Shown in pieces: positions 45,055 through 54,749 of a stretch of 64,000 nucleotides of DNA. The notes below the pieces were generated by a model, which was not told where the DNA came from, did not search any database, and saw nothing but the letters and a program-made list of their open reading frames with translations. Within the stretch, counting starts at the first letter, position 1, and every line of letters begins with the position of its first letter. This DNA comes from CAVQYV01 sp963718295 [NCBI: uncultured Methylomirabilota bacterium] (GTDB lineage Bacteria; Methylomirabilota; Methylomirabilia; CAVQYV01), in contig CAVQYV010000004.1 of the NCBI GenBank assembly GCA_963718295.1, positions 596,678 to 660,677 on the forward strand, read 5' to 3'. A program made the translations under genes and the position numbers.

Positions 45055-46317
45055 TCAGCCAACCGATACCGGTGTAATGCCAAATTCCTGACAGAGATCC
45101 TCGATTCCTTTCCCATGATCGCCGTACACCAGGATGTGATGGTTCCCTCGCACCTGTCTGATGAATGCCCGCGCGTCCTGGATCTTCACCCTCAGATTGG
45201 TACGGCAGTAATCCTCGCCGCAGCTCAATAGCTGGCCTTTCAAAAACACCATCTCCCGAAAGTCGGTATCCAGGCGGGAGATAGTCACCGGGATCCCCAC
45301 ATCAGGCTCACACGCTGCGCAGACTCCCATGCCTCGGCCGTGATAATCGCGAAGGGTATAGGGTTTCCTGGGTTGATCATAACCGCTCATGCGGAGCGGA
45401 AAGACGCAATGATTGATCTCCATGAAATTTTCCTCCGGATTGACGGAGATGATATTGCCCAGGAACCCCGGGCGGCCTGCGAGCCTCTCCAGGAAGATCA
45501 TGGTCATGAGCGCGGTGAGGTCTCCCTCGCATGCTGCGGGTATCCCTTCATCATTCAGCCTGGCCAGAGCCATGCAAGGCGTTCCCTGAATCTTCTCCAG
45601 GAAGGGCAGGCAATTAATGGCCAGGGCCCCCGCGCTGAATTCACCGAGCAGATGTTTCATGGCCAGATAGAAGCGTGCCGACTTCCTCAGATCTTCGGGC
45701 GCGGGCTCCACAATCCGCTCTGCTTCCGTCATCCATTCCTGAACCAAGGAGGCAACCTGATGCTCCTCCGTCGCCCCATAGGAGGCCAGATACCTTGCGG
45801 TGTCACAGGAGTCGACTTCTATGCCCAGGACTCGCCGGGCAATCCTGAAATCCGGCGAGGAGGTGACGACATAGGGGGATTGAAACCGGGAGCCGATCAG
45901 CAGAGCGCGGGTATTCTCGATGCGGTGTTTGGCAGCCAGCAAGGCGAGCTGATCCCTCAGATCAGCCGCCGTAAGGACGAGATGCACCCTGACGCCCCTG
46001 GATTTCCAGTAGCCTGCCGCTTCCAGGCGCCGGGCAGTCACATAAAAGTCACCCCTGAAAAGGACCAGGGGCAAGCCAAAATCGCCGAGGCGAAGAAAGA
46101 AGCGAATGGGCACGGGACGCAGGTTCTCGGTGAGCTCCAGTATCGCATCCGTCCCCTCCAGGCTCTCCTGAAAGCTGGGCAAGTCCTCCCAGGAGGAAAG
46201 AAAAGCTTCTGGCGCCAGGTCCACATGGGGTGGAAGGATCTCCTTTACCCTTTTCAGGATGCTCTCCGCCTTTTCCTTGTCGGTCTCGAAGAAAACGGGT
46301 TTTACTTTCAGATTCAT
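45055..46317 (-). CDS. L-fucose/L-arabinose isomerase family protein
   Basis: A ketol-isomerase-fold protein. 420 residues, shorter than L-fucose isomerase (about 590) and L-arabinose isomerase (about 500), and like the distant sugar isomerase relatives found in many environmental genomes. The C-terminal half has the family region PAACEGDLTALMTMIFLERL with the probable metal-binding Glu and Asp, and later INHCVFPLRM and GRGMGVCAAC. GGAGAT 6 bases before ATG 46317. Substrate unknown; an unusual deoxy sugar is plausible given neighbouring dehydrogenases. Confidence 0.75.
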   Translation of the reverse strand: MNLKVKPVFFETDKEKAESILKRVKEILPPHVDLAPEAFLSSWEDLPSFQESLEGTDAILELTENLRPVPIRFFLRLGDFGLPLVLFRGDFYVTARRLEAAGYWKSRGVRVHLVLTAADLRDQLALLAAKHRIENTRALLIGSRFQSPYVVTSSPDFRIARRVLGIEVDSCDTARYLASYGATEEHQVASLVQEWMTEAERIVEPAPEDLRKSARFYLAMKHLLGEFSAGALAINCLPFLEKIQGTPCMALARLNDEGIPAACEGDLTALMTMIFLERLAGRPGFLGNIISVNPEENFMEINHCVFPLRMSGYDQPRKPYTLRDYHGRGMGVCAACEPDVGIPVTISRLDTDFREMVFLKGQLLSCGEDYCRTNLRVKIQDARAFIRQVRGNHHILVYGDHGKGIEDLCQEFGITPVSVG

Positions 46318-46406
46318 GGTCCATCTCCAGTCTGAATAGGCTTGCAGTTCTGAATCGGCTTACAGCTTGCCAAGACGTGCATGATGACCGGGCAGTGGGG
46401 AGGCCA

Positions 46407-47855
46407 TCAGAAAGGGCGATCTTTGAGAGTCCAGACCAGGAAATATCCTATAAGGACCAGAGTCCAGATCAGGTTAATGGCTAAGGAGAAGCCTCGGGGG
46501 CGGATCTTTTCAGGCAGAAGTCTGCGGTTCAACGTGATCACCATGAGGGTCACGTAGGCCTGAGCCGCCACTCCCAGCCAGTTGGCGACCAGATAGATGA
46601 AGTAGGGCGTCTTTACGAAAATCAGAATCACTCCATAGACCACCAGGGCGCCCAGGGTGGCGAAGTACCAATACCGGTAAGACTTCCTGCCGAAGAGGTG
46701 TGGATGTTCGAGAAAGAAGACGTCGGCCCACATCCGGGCAATGCCATCGTAAATGGAGAACTGGGTGTCGAAGAGGGCGAAAATGAGGACGATCCCGAAG
46801 AAGATGAAGCCCAGCTGGCCGAAGGCCGATTTGAAGATCTCGGCCAAAACGATGGCGACTCTCCATCCAGAGGGGAGGTCCATGTGATAGAGGGTCTTTG
46901 CCGAATAGCCCGCCAAGCTGGCGAAGTAGGTGAAGAGGATTCCTCCCAGAATGATGAAGAAGATCACCAGGGTGAGATTGTTGAGCCTGAGCCATCGTTT
47001 GAACTTGTCGAGCTCGATGGGATCCTGGGCATCGAAGATATAACCGGTCCGGCTGATGTCTTCTGGCTTGCGCGAAAGGCCCGTCACCCGGCCGAAGTAC
47101 CGGCCCATGCCCATTCCCCTCTCCCGCACCCAGTAGGTGTGCCAGAAGTTCGAGAACCCGCCCCCGGGCTGCAGGAGGAAGGGGCCAATCATCGTCAATG
47201 TGATTCCGGCCGGAAACGATCCGACGCTCAGCCAGCCCTTGGCCGTGGCCAGTGCAGCCGCCGGAGTCGCCATCTTGATGGTGAAGAAGGCGAGCCCGAA
47301 GCTGGCGACCACGAAGGATATGTACATGATGATCTCCAGGGTGTTGTACACATACTTGCTGACTGCAAAGACAATGAAAACGGCAATCAGGGCGAGGACG
47401 GACCAGGCCTGCCAGCTGCCAAAGCCCAGAACCGCCGCTACACCGGCGGCCGCTCCGGCGATCCAGGCCGGCCACGCGATATTCAGCCAACAGAAGATGG
47501 CGGAGACCCAGCCCCATAGCTTCGGCGGGTTGAGACGGGTAAATCCCTGAAGGACCGTCTCTCCAGTGGCAATGGTATACCGGGCGATCTCCTGGTTCAG
47601 GAAGAGCTGGCAGAAGGCCGAGACCCAGTAGATCCAGAAGATCCCCACGAACTCATGGGCAGCCATGAAGCCGGCATGGTAGACCTCGAAGCCACCCACG
47701 GCCAGGGCACCCAGGATGACCGCAGGCCCCGCCCATTGGAATAGGCCTCTCAACGACAAGGGAGGCGGCTCGGGAAGCTCTCTGACCTCCCAGGGGGGCT
47801 TGAGATTCCCTGCTTTGAGAGTCCTCACGCCTTGGGTTTCTTGGTGTTCCGACAT
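46407..47855 (-). CDS. Nramp-related divalent metal transporter, non-canonical
   Basis: A membrane protein of the Nramp superfamily. 482 residues with about 11-12 hydrophobic helices. The fold is recognised from GPAVILGALAVGGFEVYH in helix 1 and the helix 6-7 and 10 regions (FDTQFSIYDGIARM). The canonical metal-binding DPGN of helix 1 and MPH of helix 6 are missing; the matching places read AVGGFE and IGPFLLQPGG. It therefore belongs to a divergent branch whose substrate may not be Mn or Fe. GGAAGGAGG precedes ATG 47855. It lies 89 bp upstream of the isomerase gene on the same strand. Confidence 0.78.
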   Translation of the reverse strand: MSEHQETQGVRTLKAGNLKPPWEVRELPEPPPLSLRGLFQWAGPAVILGALAVGGFEVYHAGFMAAHEFVGIFWIYWVSAFCQLFLNQEIARYTIATGETVLQGFTRLNPPKLWGWVSAIFCWLNIAWPAWIAGAAAGVAAVLGFGSWQAWSVLALIAVFIVFAVSKYVYNTLEIIMYISFVVASFGLAFFTIKMATPAAALATAKGWLSVGSFPAGITLTMIGPFLLQPGGGFSNFWHTYWVRERGMGMGRYFGRVTGLSRKPEDISRTGYIFDAQDPIELDKFKRWLRLNNLTLVIFFIILGGILFTYFASLAGYSAKTLYHMDLPSGWRVAIVLAEIFKSAFGQLGFIFFGIVLIFALFDTQFSIYDGIARMWADVFFLEHPHLFGRKSYRYWYFATLGALVVYGVILIFVKTPYFIYLVANWLGVAAQAYVTLMVITLNRRLLPEKIRPRGFSLAINLIWTLVLIGYFLVWTLKDRPF

Positions 47856-48163
47856 CCCCTATTCCTCCTTCCAACAAAAGAAAAGGCACCATGACCTTCA
47901 AAGCCGAGACCGATCCGGCGCCTTTCATAGACTCCACCCTCTCAATGAGTGCCCAATGTACTACATCAGGCGGGCCTCATGGGACTCATGGCTGATTCAG
48001 AGACTTGGGAGGCTGTGCTTCACGGTATTTACACCGAGGCCCACCTGAGTGTCAACATCCATCTGCGTTCGTTACAGCGATACTTCGAATGGCTGAAAAC
48101 CGAGAGGCCTTCCTGTCTGGAGGGGAGAATGGAAGGGGAAGGGGGGACTCAGAGGAGGAATAG

Positions 48164-48194
48164 AAAAAGGGTTACAGATGAATTTCTGTAACCC
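48164..48194 (-). terminator. Intrinsic terminator after tRNA-Asp
   Basis: A perfect 9-bp stem GGGTTACAG/CTGTAACCC with an 8-nt loop, followed on the minus strand by TTTTT. It begins 11 nt after the tRNA 3' end. Confidence 0.92.
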
Positions 48195-48205
48195 TTGAAA
48201 TTTAC

Positions 48206-48282
48206 TGGCGGGGCCGACGAGACTCGAACTCGCGACCTCCGGCTTGACAGGCCGGCGTTCTAACCGACTGAACTACGACCCC
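48206..48282 (-). tRNA. tRNA-Asp(GTC)
   Basis: A 77-nt cloverleaf. Acceptor GGGGTCG/CGGCCCC with one G-U pair, D arm GTTC/GAAC, anticodon stem CCGGC/GCCGG with loop CTGTCAA (anticodon GTC), T arm GCGAG/CTCGT with TTCGAGT, discriminator G (the Asp identity base) and an encoded CCA. Confidence 0.96.
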
Positions 48283-48362
48283 GCGGCCAAGTTCCCCTGG
48301 CAAGCAGAGGACATCTTGGAATGCATGGCAGGCTAAACAGGATTTGAAGCTGTCACCCTTGC

Positions 48363-48848
48363 TTATAGCAAGTGAATCTGGGGGCGAGTGCTGAAAGGGA
48401 AGGCCCCTAACTCATTGATTGAAAAGGCTTTCCAGTTCCGCCCCTCTTGTATCTGACGGACGGAGTATAATTCATAATACCGAGTTTTGCAAGGTTTTTT
48501 TGATTTGCGGTAGGAAGTTCGGCAAGAAATCCAAGAAATAGGCGCCTCCTGCCCCTTACGCTGGTAGAGGAATCCTGACCAGCAAGACCCTGGCTCGCAG
48601 AATGGCTGTGGAGGATCGCCAGGGCACAATGGAGGCGTAAGCAGCGAGTATGCTAAGCCTTCTACGACGATCGACTGGGATGGACAAATAGCCATACATT
48701 GACCGCATTTGATACAAAGCAACAACCGGTCTGGACGGAATATAATCCCCGCCTCGCCATCTTTCTTCATGATTCGGATCGGGCATATTTCCTCACACAA
48801 GCCACAGACGTTACAGGTCTCCCTGTTGATATTTATCCGCTTTTCCAT
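48363..48848 (-). pseudogene. Truncated ferredoxin-domain protein
   Basis: The N-terminal 70 residues from ATG 48848 form a two-cluster bacterial ferredoxin: ETCNVCGLCEEICP and LLCIKCGQCMAICP, followed by VEGLAY. This layout is typical of ferredoxin-nitroreductase fusions, but no nitroreductase domain follows. The frame runs on to 48363 as low-complexity residues over a tRNA promoter, so the conserved part ends about 48635. Probably a truncated gene cut at the edge of the accessory island. The remaining short ferredoxin might still be made. Confidence 0.55.
48464..48492 (-). promoter_or_regulatory. Strong sigma-70 promoter pointing to tRNA-Asp
   Basis: Minus strand: -35 TTGCAA (48487-48492), 17-bp spacer, -10 TATACT (48464-48469), with an A-tract (AAAAAAA) just upstream like an UP element. 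The predicted start (about 48457) is 175 nt before the mature tRNA, so the precursor would carry a long 5' leader. It also lies within the 3' part of the ferredoxin fragment, showing that part is not coding. Confidence 0.55.
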
Positions 48849-48881
48849 ATTGCCATTCTCTTTCTTCAAATCTAAATTAGC

Positions 48882-48982
48882 ACCCAATCCGAATTGCGGC
48901 GACCCAGAGGGCGGCCGTTCGGCCCAGCCTTGTCCGCTTGACTTGGGAGCACGGCGCCTCTGACTCCGAGCCGTTGTTGGGC
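48882..48982 (-). other. Degenerate attC-like site
   Basis: On the minus strand GCCCAAC (48976-48982; fits RYYYAAC) begins a 101-nt GC-rich imperfect palindrome that ends in ATTGGGT (48882-48888; one mismatch to GTTRRRY). CAGAGGCGCC and GGCCGCCCTCTG can pair inside. It lies just after the beta-helix lipoprotein gene, where a cassette attC would be. Confidence 0.35.
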
Positions 48983-48997
48983 AACGCCCCCTTCTAC

Positions 48998-50123
48998 TTA
49001 CAAGTTGTACGTGTTGCCGCTGGATCTAACTCGATAGACGCCATCACCCGGGGGTCGCCCGCAGCCGTCAGGACTCGGGTTGTCAACCAAGAGATCCCAG
49101 ATGTGAAGAGGGCTGCCGTCGAAGGCTGTGCTCACACAGTTGTTGAGGACCTGATTCATCCATGACGGACACTCTGCCGTTGGCTTGGTACATTGGTTGT
49201 GGCGCCGATCATGATCGCAGAACCATTCTGTCCATGCGGCCCTAATCCCCACACGCACAAAGACATTCTCCTTGATCAGGTTGTTGTTACTGAAGTCCCG
49301 GACGCGAATCGGATCACCCGTCACGCGCAGAAAGCGATTTCGCAGAATCTGGTTCCGACAGGAGAGATGAGCAACGTAGATGGCATGAATCAGCTCGGGC
49401 TCATCGTAGTTGCCGATATCCACGAAGTGACTATTCACGATCTCGTTGTCGTCGGAATTGACAAGTCGCAATCCTGCGGTGGAGGCATCCCCACGTCCAA
49501 TTGCTCGCGTTCCCTATGCTCTCAAAGTAGCATCCGTAGATCGTATTATGCGAATTGCCAAGCCGCGCGGCGTCCCGGTTTCCGCGGAAGTCGATGGCCG
49601 TCCCATAGTGCTGCACACGGATGTATCGAAAGACGAGGTTGGTAGTCTGACCGGAATCAGCGTTCAAGTAGAACCAGGTGCCTCCCACATTGGAACCGTC
49701 GAAGATCGGTCGATTCTTGTCATCGGACAGCGGCATAAATCGAACTTCATGCCGGGGCATCGTGAAGTCCCAGCGGATGGTCTGATCCTGGTAGATTCCG
49801 GGGGCGATCCTAACCTCCACCGTTCTGTCGCGCGAAGGAACGTGCTCGCGGAGCAACTCCTGTGCACGGGACAAAGTGAGGATTGGCGTAGCCAAGGACT
49901 GGCCGTCATTGGCATCGTCTCCGGAGGGTGCGAGGATCAGCACGAAGGGAGAGCCGGCGTGGTGCCGTGGGCCGCTCGGTGGTGGCTTGTTCTCACACCC
50001 CATGGCCAGAACCAGGCACGCCAGCAAGAGGGGCGTGATGCGCGGTATGGAAGATCTCCTCACTGCCGAATGCACGACTAACCGGCGCGGAGGATCCGCG
50101 TTGAGCAGATTGTTGAGCCTCAT
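48998..50123 (-). pseudogene. Parallel beta-helix lipoprotein, frameshifted
   Basis: A surface or periplasmic lipoprotein with a pectate-lyase-like right-handed beta-helix. A lipobox LAMGC follows the hydrophobic segment. The first 215 residues are clean: LAPSGDDANDGQSLATPILT is the usual beta-helix entry, then IFDGSNVGGTWFYL and FRYIRVQHYGTAIDFRG. Near 49480 the frame changes and the helix continues (LVNSDDNEIVNSHFVDIG, NQILRNRFLRVTGDPI) to the stop at 48998. The start overlaps the upstream nuclease-like gene by 4 bp. Function unknown; possibly polysaccharide binding or cleavage. Confidence 0.7.
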
Positions 50124-50803
50124 TCCTTCAGGCTGGCTGTGTCGATGAAGACCTCAGCGATTCTGGATGAAAGGCGGTGCTGCCGCACACACAATGCCGC
50201 TTTCGTGAGGCGAGTAGCGCCCTGCCACTGCTCGAGCGTGCACGGGAAAGGAACGTCATCGGCGTTCAGGAAGTATACGAATACAAGATAGGCGTCGATA
50301 CGGTTTAGAACGTGAAGATAATAGAGGTGAGCAATTCTATTCGCATACTGGTAGAAGGGTCCGTCCCACACAACATCGGGTCTAACCTTGAGGTATGCTC
50401 TTGTCTGGTCGAGAGCAGACAAGATCGTTGATTTGGAATCCGGCCCCGCCTTGCTTCCTCCGTTGGCGGCTTCCTCAATATACGCTTTGGCTTCCACCAA
50501 CACTGCCCCGCCGTTTAGCGTCTTGGCGAGCCCGTCCCACCGTGGTCCGCTTCGCGGCCAGAAGTCGGTCAGGGGTACGTGCGCGGGCGTAAGCCCGAGC
50601 ACCTGGAGAAATGAATCGTCGTAGTATTCAGCGTAGGAGTCCGCAGCGAGCGGTGACATCCATTGAACTGCGTTACCGCCCCAACCGAATATCCTATTCC
50701 GACATGCCGAGTCGATCAAATCCGGTCGTTTGTTAATAAGTCTGTCGCAGCCAATGCTCGCTCCCAGTCGTCGTGGTCGGTCTCGCTCGTCTCGACATTT
50801 CAT
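50120..50803 (-). CDS. PD-(D/E)XK nuclease-like protein
   Basis: A 227-residue intact protein that I place, with caution, near restriction-like nuclease folds. RWDGLAKTLNGGAVLVEAKAY shows the D-x(n)-ExK arrangement of a PD-(D/E)XK site, and a helix with ILSALDQTRAYL and FYQYANRIAHLYYLHVL follows. ATG 50803 is preceded by GAAAGGAT; the longer frame to 50914 runs into the attC-like site. It is coupled by a 4-bp overlap to the lipoprotein gene and bracketed by attC-like sites, so it may be a cassette gene. The target is unknown. Confidence 0.65.
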   Translation of the reverse strand: MKCRDERDRPRRLGASIGCDRLINKRPDLIDSACRNRIFGWGGNAVQWMSPLAADSYAEYYDDSFLQVLGLTPAHVPLTDFWPRSGPRWDGLAKTLNGGAVLVEAKAYIEEAANGGSKAGPDSKSTILSALDQTRAYLKVRPDVVWDGPFYQYANRIAHLYYLHVLNRIDAYLVFVYFLNADDVPFPCTLEQWQGATRLTKAALCVRQHRLSSRIAEVFIDTASLKE

Positions 50804-50829
50804 ATCCTTTCGGGCATTCGCGCCGAAGG

Positions 50830-50888
50830 CGCGAACGGTTGGGTTCAGCCGCACGCGGGAGCGTGCCGGCCGCAAACCGTTGTTAGAC
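50830..50888 (-). other. Degenerate attC-like site after the SIR2 pseudogene
   Basis: Minus strand: GTCTAAC (50882-50888, perfect RYYYAAC) then AACGGTT, a GC-rich hairpin around GCACGC/GCGTGC, and AACCCAACCGTT. The expected distal GTTRRRY is degraded to GTTCGCG. It begins 33 bp after the SIR2 gene end, the normal cassette position. Confidence 0.4.
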
Positions 50889-50921
50889 CCAACGGAGGCC
50901 CGTATGTATTCCAATCAGTGA

Positions 50922-53900
50922 TCAGATGCCACGTCGCTGCAAATACAGTGCCAGCCGCTGATAGCGGTAATCCTGCAGCAATGCAGGCGCAGCCTGCACA
51001 ATAGCGGTCAGGCATTGCCCCAATTCCCCAGGCGCCCAGGGCTGGTCGTCGAGGATAGCATCACAGGAGGCGTAGCGCATCCTCCGGGAATCGTCCGGAC
51101 AAGCCCGATTCGTGCAGCCGATGCACGACGAAGTGCGGGTGCTCAATCGGCTGCAGCCAGTCCAGAACGGCAGACAGGGCTGAGGGAAATTCGCCACGGG
51201 CCGCAATGCTCAGCCGAGCGAGTGATTCCGCAATGCTGTTTGAGGCCAGTTCGCGGGATTTGGGCCAGATCTGTTGCCAGAACGGCTGAATGCGGTTCTC
51301 CCAGTAGTCCTCTCGTTGTTCGCCAGCCCCTTCCAGCGCTTGCGAGAGCGCCTGCGCCGCTTCCTGCAAGCCCTCTTGTGGCAAAGCTGCCAATGGCGGA
51401 CTGGAAATCTTGCGCCGTGTAGCCGTCCACCGGGTCCAACGCCGCATAGGTCAGGAACGCGGCGAACTGCGGCGTGCTCACCCAACTCTGCGTAGTGGTG
51501 CGCAGTATCGAGGAACTGTGCTTTGAACGCGATCAGCAGCGGCCGGTACAGGCGCGGGGACCACAGGAACCCTTCCCAAGCCGCCTTCGCCTCGGCGCGA
51601 TTACGACGCCCAGTCGAACAGTGGCAACAGGTGCGTCTCCGTCCAAGGCCGGTCCACGCGGAACAAGGCGATCAATCGCGATGCCAGCAGCACTCGGCCG
51701 TGGCGGAATTGTTCCACGCCGATGTCGCAAAGTTGGGTGAAGAAGGGCTCAATGTCAGCTGGCAACTTATCGTTGTCGTTCGGGCTCACGCTTGAACCAC
51801 AGGTTCAGCAGCGCCTGCGTGACGTGGCCAATCGGGTGATTGATGGCCTCGGTAACCGGCTCGATCGGTGATCCGATTCCATCCTGGATAGCGGCAGTGC
51901 CAGCACGCGCGGCACAGGTCCAGCAGGATGGCTTCGTGCCGGTCCATCGACTTGGAAACAGCCTCCAGCCACCACGTAACGCCATGTGCGATTTCCTGAA
52001 GAACTTCGTCTGGCATGGTCTGAACCAGCGGAGCAGCAAATCGCCAAGACCGCAGCATCCGGCCCTTCTTCGCTCCAGGCCTGCAAGGCCTCGCGCCAGC
52101 GTCCGGCCGGCCATAGTCCTTCTTGAGCGAGGTCGCACAGCGCGTAGACGCAATGAAAGAACCGCGTGCGGCAGGTCTCGCGCCAGGTGTCCTCGTAGAA
52201 AGGGCGTCGAGCGGGCGGCGTGTTGCTTGAGCCAATTGACGAGCTCTCGCTCGCTTGCGAGGGGCGATGTCGATGTCGCGGCTTTCCTCGTAGTCCGGGT
52301 CGCCGGTGCCGCTCATCCAATGCGAGAACTCATCGCGCTCGTTGCTTGCCAATCGCCATTGCGGGTGTGCCGCTGACAACTCACCGAACCGCTGCAATGG
52401 CGGCATCGCCCAGGGTGCCACGCCAGATGCCTTCAGTTTGGCCAGATGCAGCCAGACTGAGTGATCGACCAGGTCCTGCCAGCGCTTCGGGTTCGATGTC
52501 ATCCCGGTACATCGCGCGCGGCGGGCCGGCGAGGATCGCGGCCTCCAGTCGTTCCTCGCGCATCCGGCGTGAGGTGAGCACCTTGCAGCACCAGGAGACG
52601 CATGGTTTCCCGCTTCGTATCGGCGGACCACAGCCACCACGCGTCGTCGGCCACAAGCCAATCCACCCATTGCTCGGCCGGCGATGCAGCCATCGTGGCT
52701 GGCGGCGAACAGCGCCAGCCGTTTGAACGTCGGATACGGCAGTGCGAACCATGCCTGCGCGATCCGGGCGCGCGAGCTCGGGATCGACTCTCGCGAACGG
52801 CCAGCCAGGCATCGCGCAGCAACTCGATCAGCGCCACCCAATCGCGAAAGCCCCGGTTCTGCCAGTGCGGGCTGATGGAGGGCAGATCCCAATGCGAGCG
52901 GTCGCTGCGATCGTCGGCCTCACCCAACTCGCGCAGCAGGTCCAGCGCATCACGCAGCAGTTGCTGAAAATCATCGAGCAGTGCCGGCAAGGCCGTGCGC
53001 CAGTGCTCGCGTCCGCCAGATCGCGGAGCGATGAATGCACGTGGTCGGCGGCCAGCACCAGTTCCCAGTCGACAGTTGTTTCAGGCGCTCGTGGGCTCTC
53101 GGTCTCTTCGTCGCTCTTCGCCCCAGCGGAAAGGCTTTTTCAGCGCGACCTTGGGCGCCAGCAACTCGCGCAATTCCAGGCGCAGCGTGGCGGTCAGACC
53201 ATCGCGCTTAAGCCGATCCTTCCAGCGATAGAGATCCAGGATCGCGCCAGGGCGATTTCACCCGGCCGGTCAGCAGCAGGCGCCACAGCGTGTGCATCAG
53301 CGGCCGCGGGATGGCATTCGGAGCATTGGGCCCGAATGTCATCCAGTTCGGCCGTTTTGCCTTCGCGTTCCAGGCGTGCAAAGCGATCCAGCTCGTGCTC
53401 GATCAGCCCGACCAACGGTCGTGCAACTGGCCGCCGCGCTGAGCCAGCCAGATGATCAACGCCGGGTCGTTCAAGATGCCGCACCAGCCAGCGGGCCAGA
53501 TGGAACATCACGTCATCCCATTGGCTATCCGACGCACCTCCCGATACCAGCATCATCCACGGCGCGCGGGTGTAGGGCGCAGGGCGGCGGATCAGGCTGA
53601 AGCGCAGCTTGTCATCCACTTCGGCGCGCGGCGGAACACCGAAGCGGTCAAGGTCGCCGTGCCGGTAGCGGTCTTCGGAGAACGCCTCCAGCCACTCCAG
53701 CGGTGGCACGGGGTCGAAATCGGCAAAGCGTTTGGCCGGCAGCCCGGATTCGTGTGACAGCGCCCAAAGCATCCGGCCCACGAAATCATCCTGCCGGGTG
53801 CTCGCCGAGGGCCGCGCCATAGCGTAATCGACCACGATGCGCTCTTTGCCAAGAATGCCGTCGCGGTAGGTTTCGGCCCAGGCCTTCAAGCGTGTGGTGC

Positions 53901-54749
53901 AGGGCCGAATGGTCGTGCGTGCCGGCGGGCACTTCGTAGAGGATCGGCGTAACGCCCTTGGCTTCCCACTCGATGGTCTTGCTGGCTCCTGCCCGGGTTC
54001 GCAATCGCCCAAAGCATAGGCCTGGGGCGTGACTTCGCCCAGCATCCGGTCGGCGGCCAAGCGCATCCATCATGTAGCGCAGCACCGGGTCGTTGATGCT
54101 GTAGCCCACGAAGCACACCACGTAGTTGCGGAACAACTCGCTGACAAAGCGTGCCGCCCAGCGTTCGGTCAGGTAGGCCAGGCCAAAGTCGCCGCTGGTG
54201 AGCACCAGCCGGTTCAGCGCACTGTCGTCCATGCGTTCCGGCAGCAGGCCGTGCAGATACACCAGCCCGTTCCAGCGGCTGTTTTTCGGGATGGGCAGCA
54301 TCGGCGCTGGGTAGGCGTCGACACGCTTGTTTGTTGCGTTTGGCCACCCGCTCGAAGATGCGGTCGAAATTGGTGGTGACCAGCCGCAGCGCACCTTCGC
54401 GACTGCGCGCCAGTTGCAGCAGCGCGGCATGGGTGTCGGTGGCGCCTTTGCGGCGCAACTTGGGCTGCAGCGCCTTTGCCAACGCCGTGCGGACTGCCAG
54501 TCGCTGCCCGGGCAAGCGCCGCTCCAGCAGATCCAGCGTGGCGTCGAACTGATTGCGGTCGTAGGCATCTTGTTCGATGGCGGTGCGGCGTGGTGCCGAC
54601 GAGGCGGTAGATGTCATCCACCAGCCCCTTGAACCCCGGCAGCCCGGCCGGATAGGAAATCCCGCGCCGCAGAAAAACACCACACGGCCTTCCTCGTGCG
54701 CTTGCAACAGCGCATCAGGAATGTCGGGGCCGTTAGCTACGAATTGCAT
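50922..54749 (-). pseudogene. SIR2/DUF4020 defence-type protein, multiply frameshifted
   Basis: About 1,275 codons in all three minus frames, in the order of the large SIR2-DUF4020 proteins. SIR2 domains in this context are NAD-consuming and are linked to phage defence. Pieces: VVFFCGAG (NAD site), LVTTNFDRIF, VYLHGLLPE with the probable catalytic His, FVGYSINDPVLRYMMDAL, then the DUF4020 part (APWMMLVSGGASDSQWDDV, SHWDLPSISPHWQNRGF, RLIALFRVDRPWTETHLLPL, LQDYRYQRLALYLQRRG at the end). At least ten frame changes, one inside the GAG motif, leave no functional protein. Internal boundaries are approximate. Confidence 0.8.

Noticed and set aside
50379-50385. Another GTCTAAC attC-like box within the nuclease-like gene
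   Set aside because: It lies inside a clean coding region with no pairing arms; a chance match.
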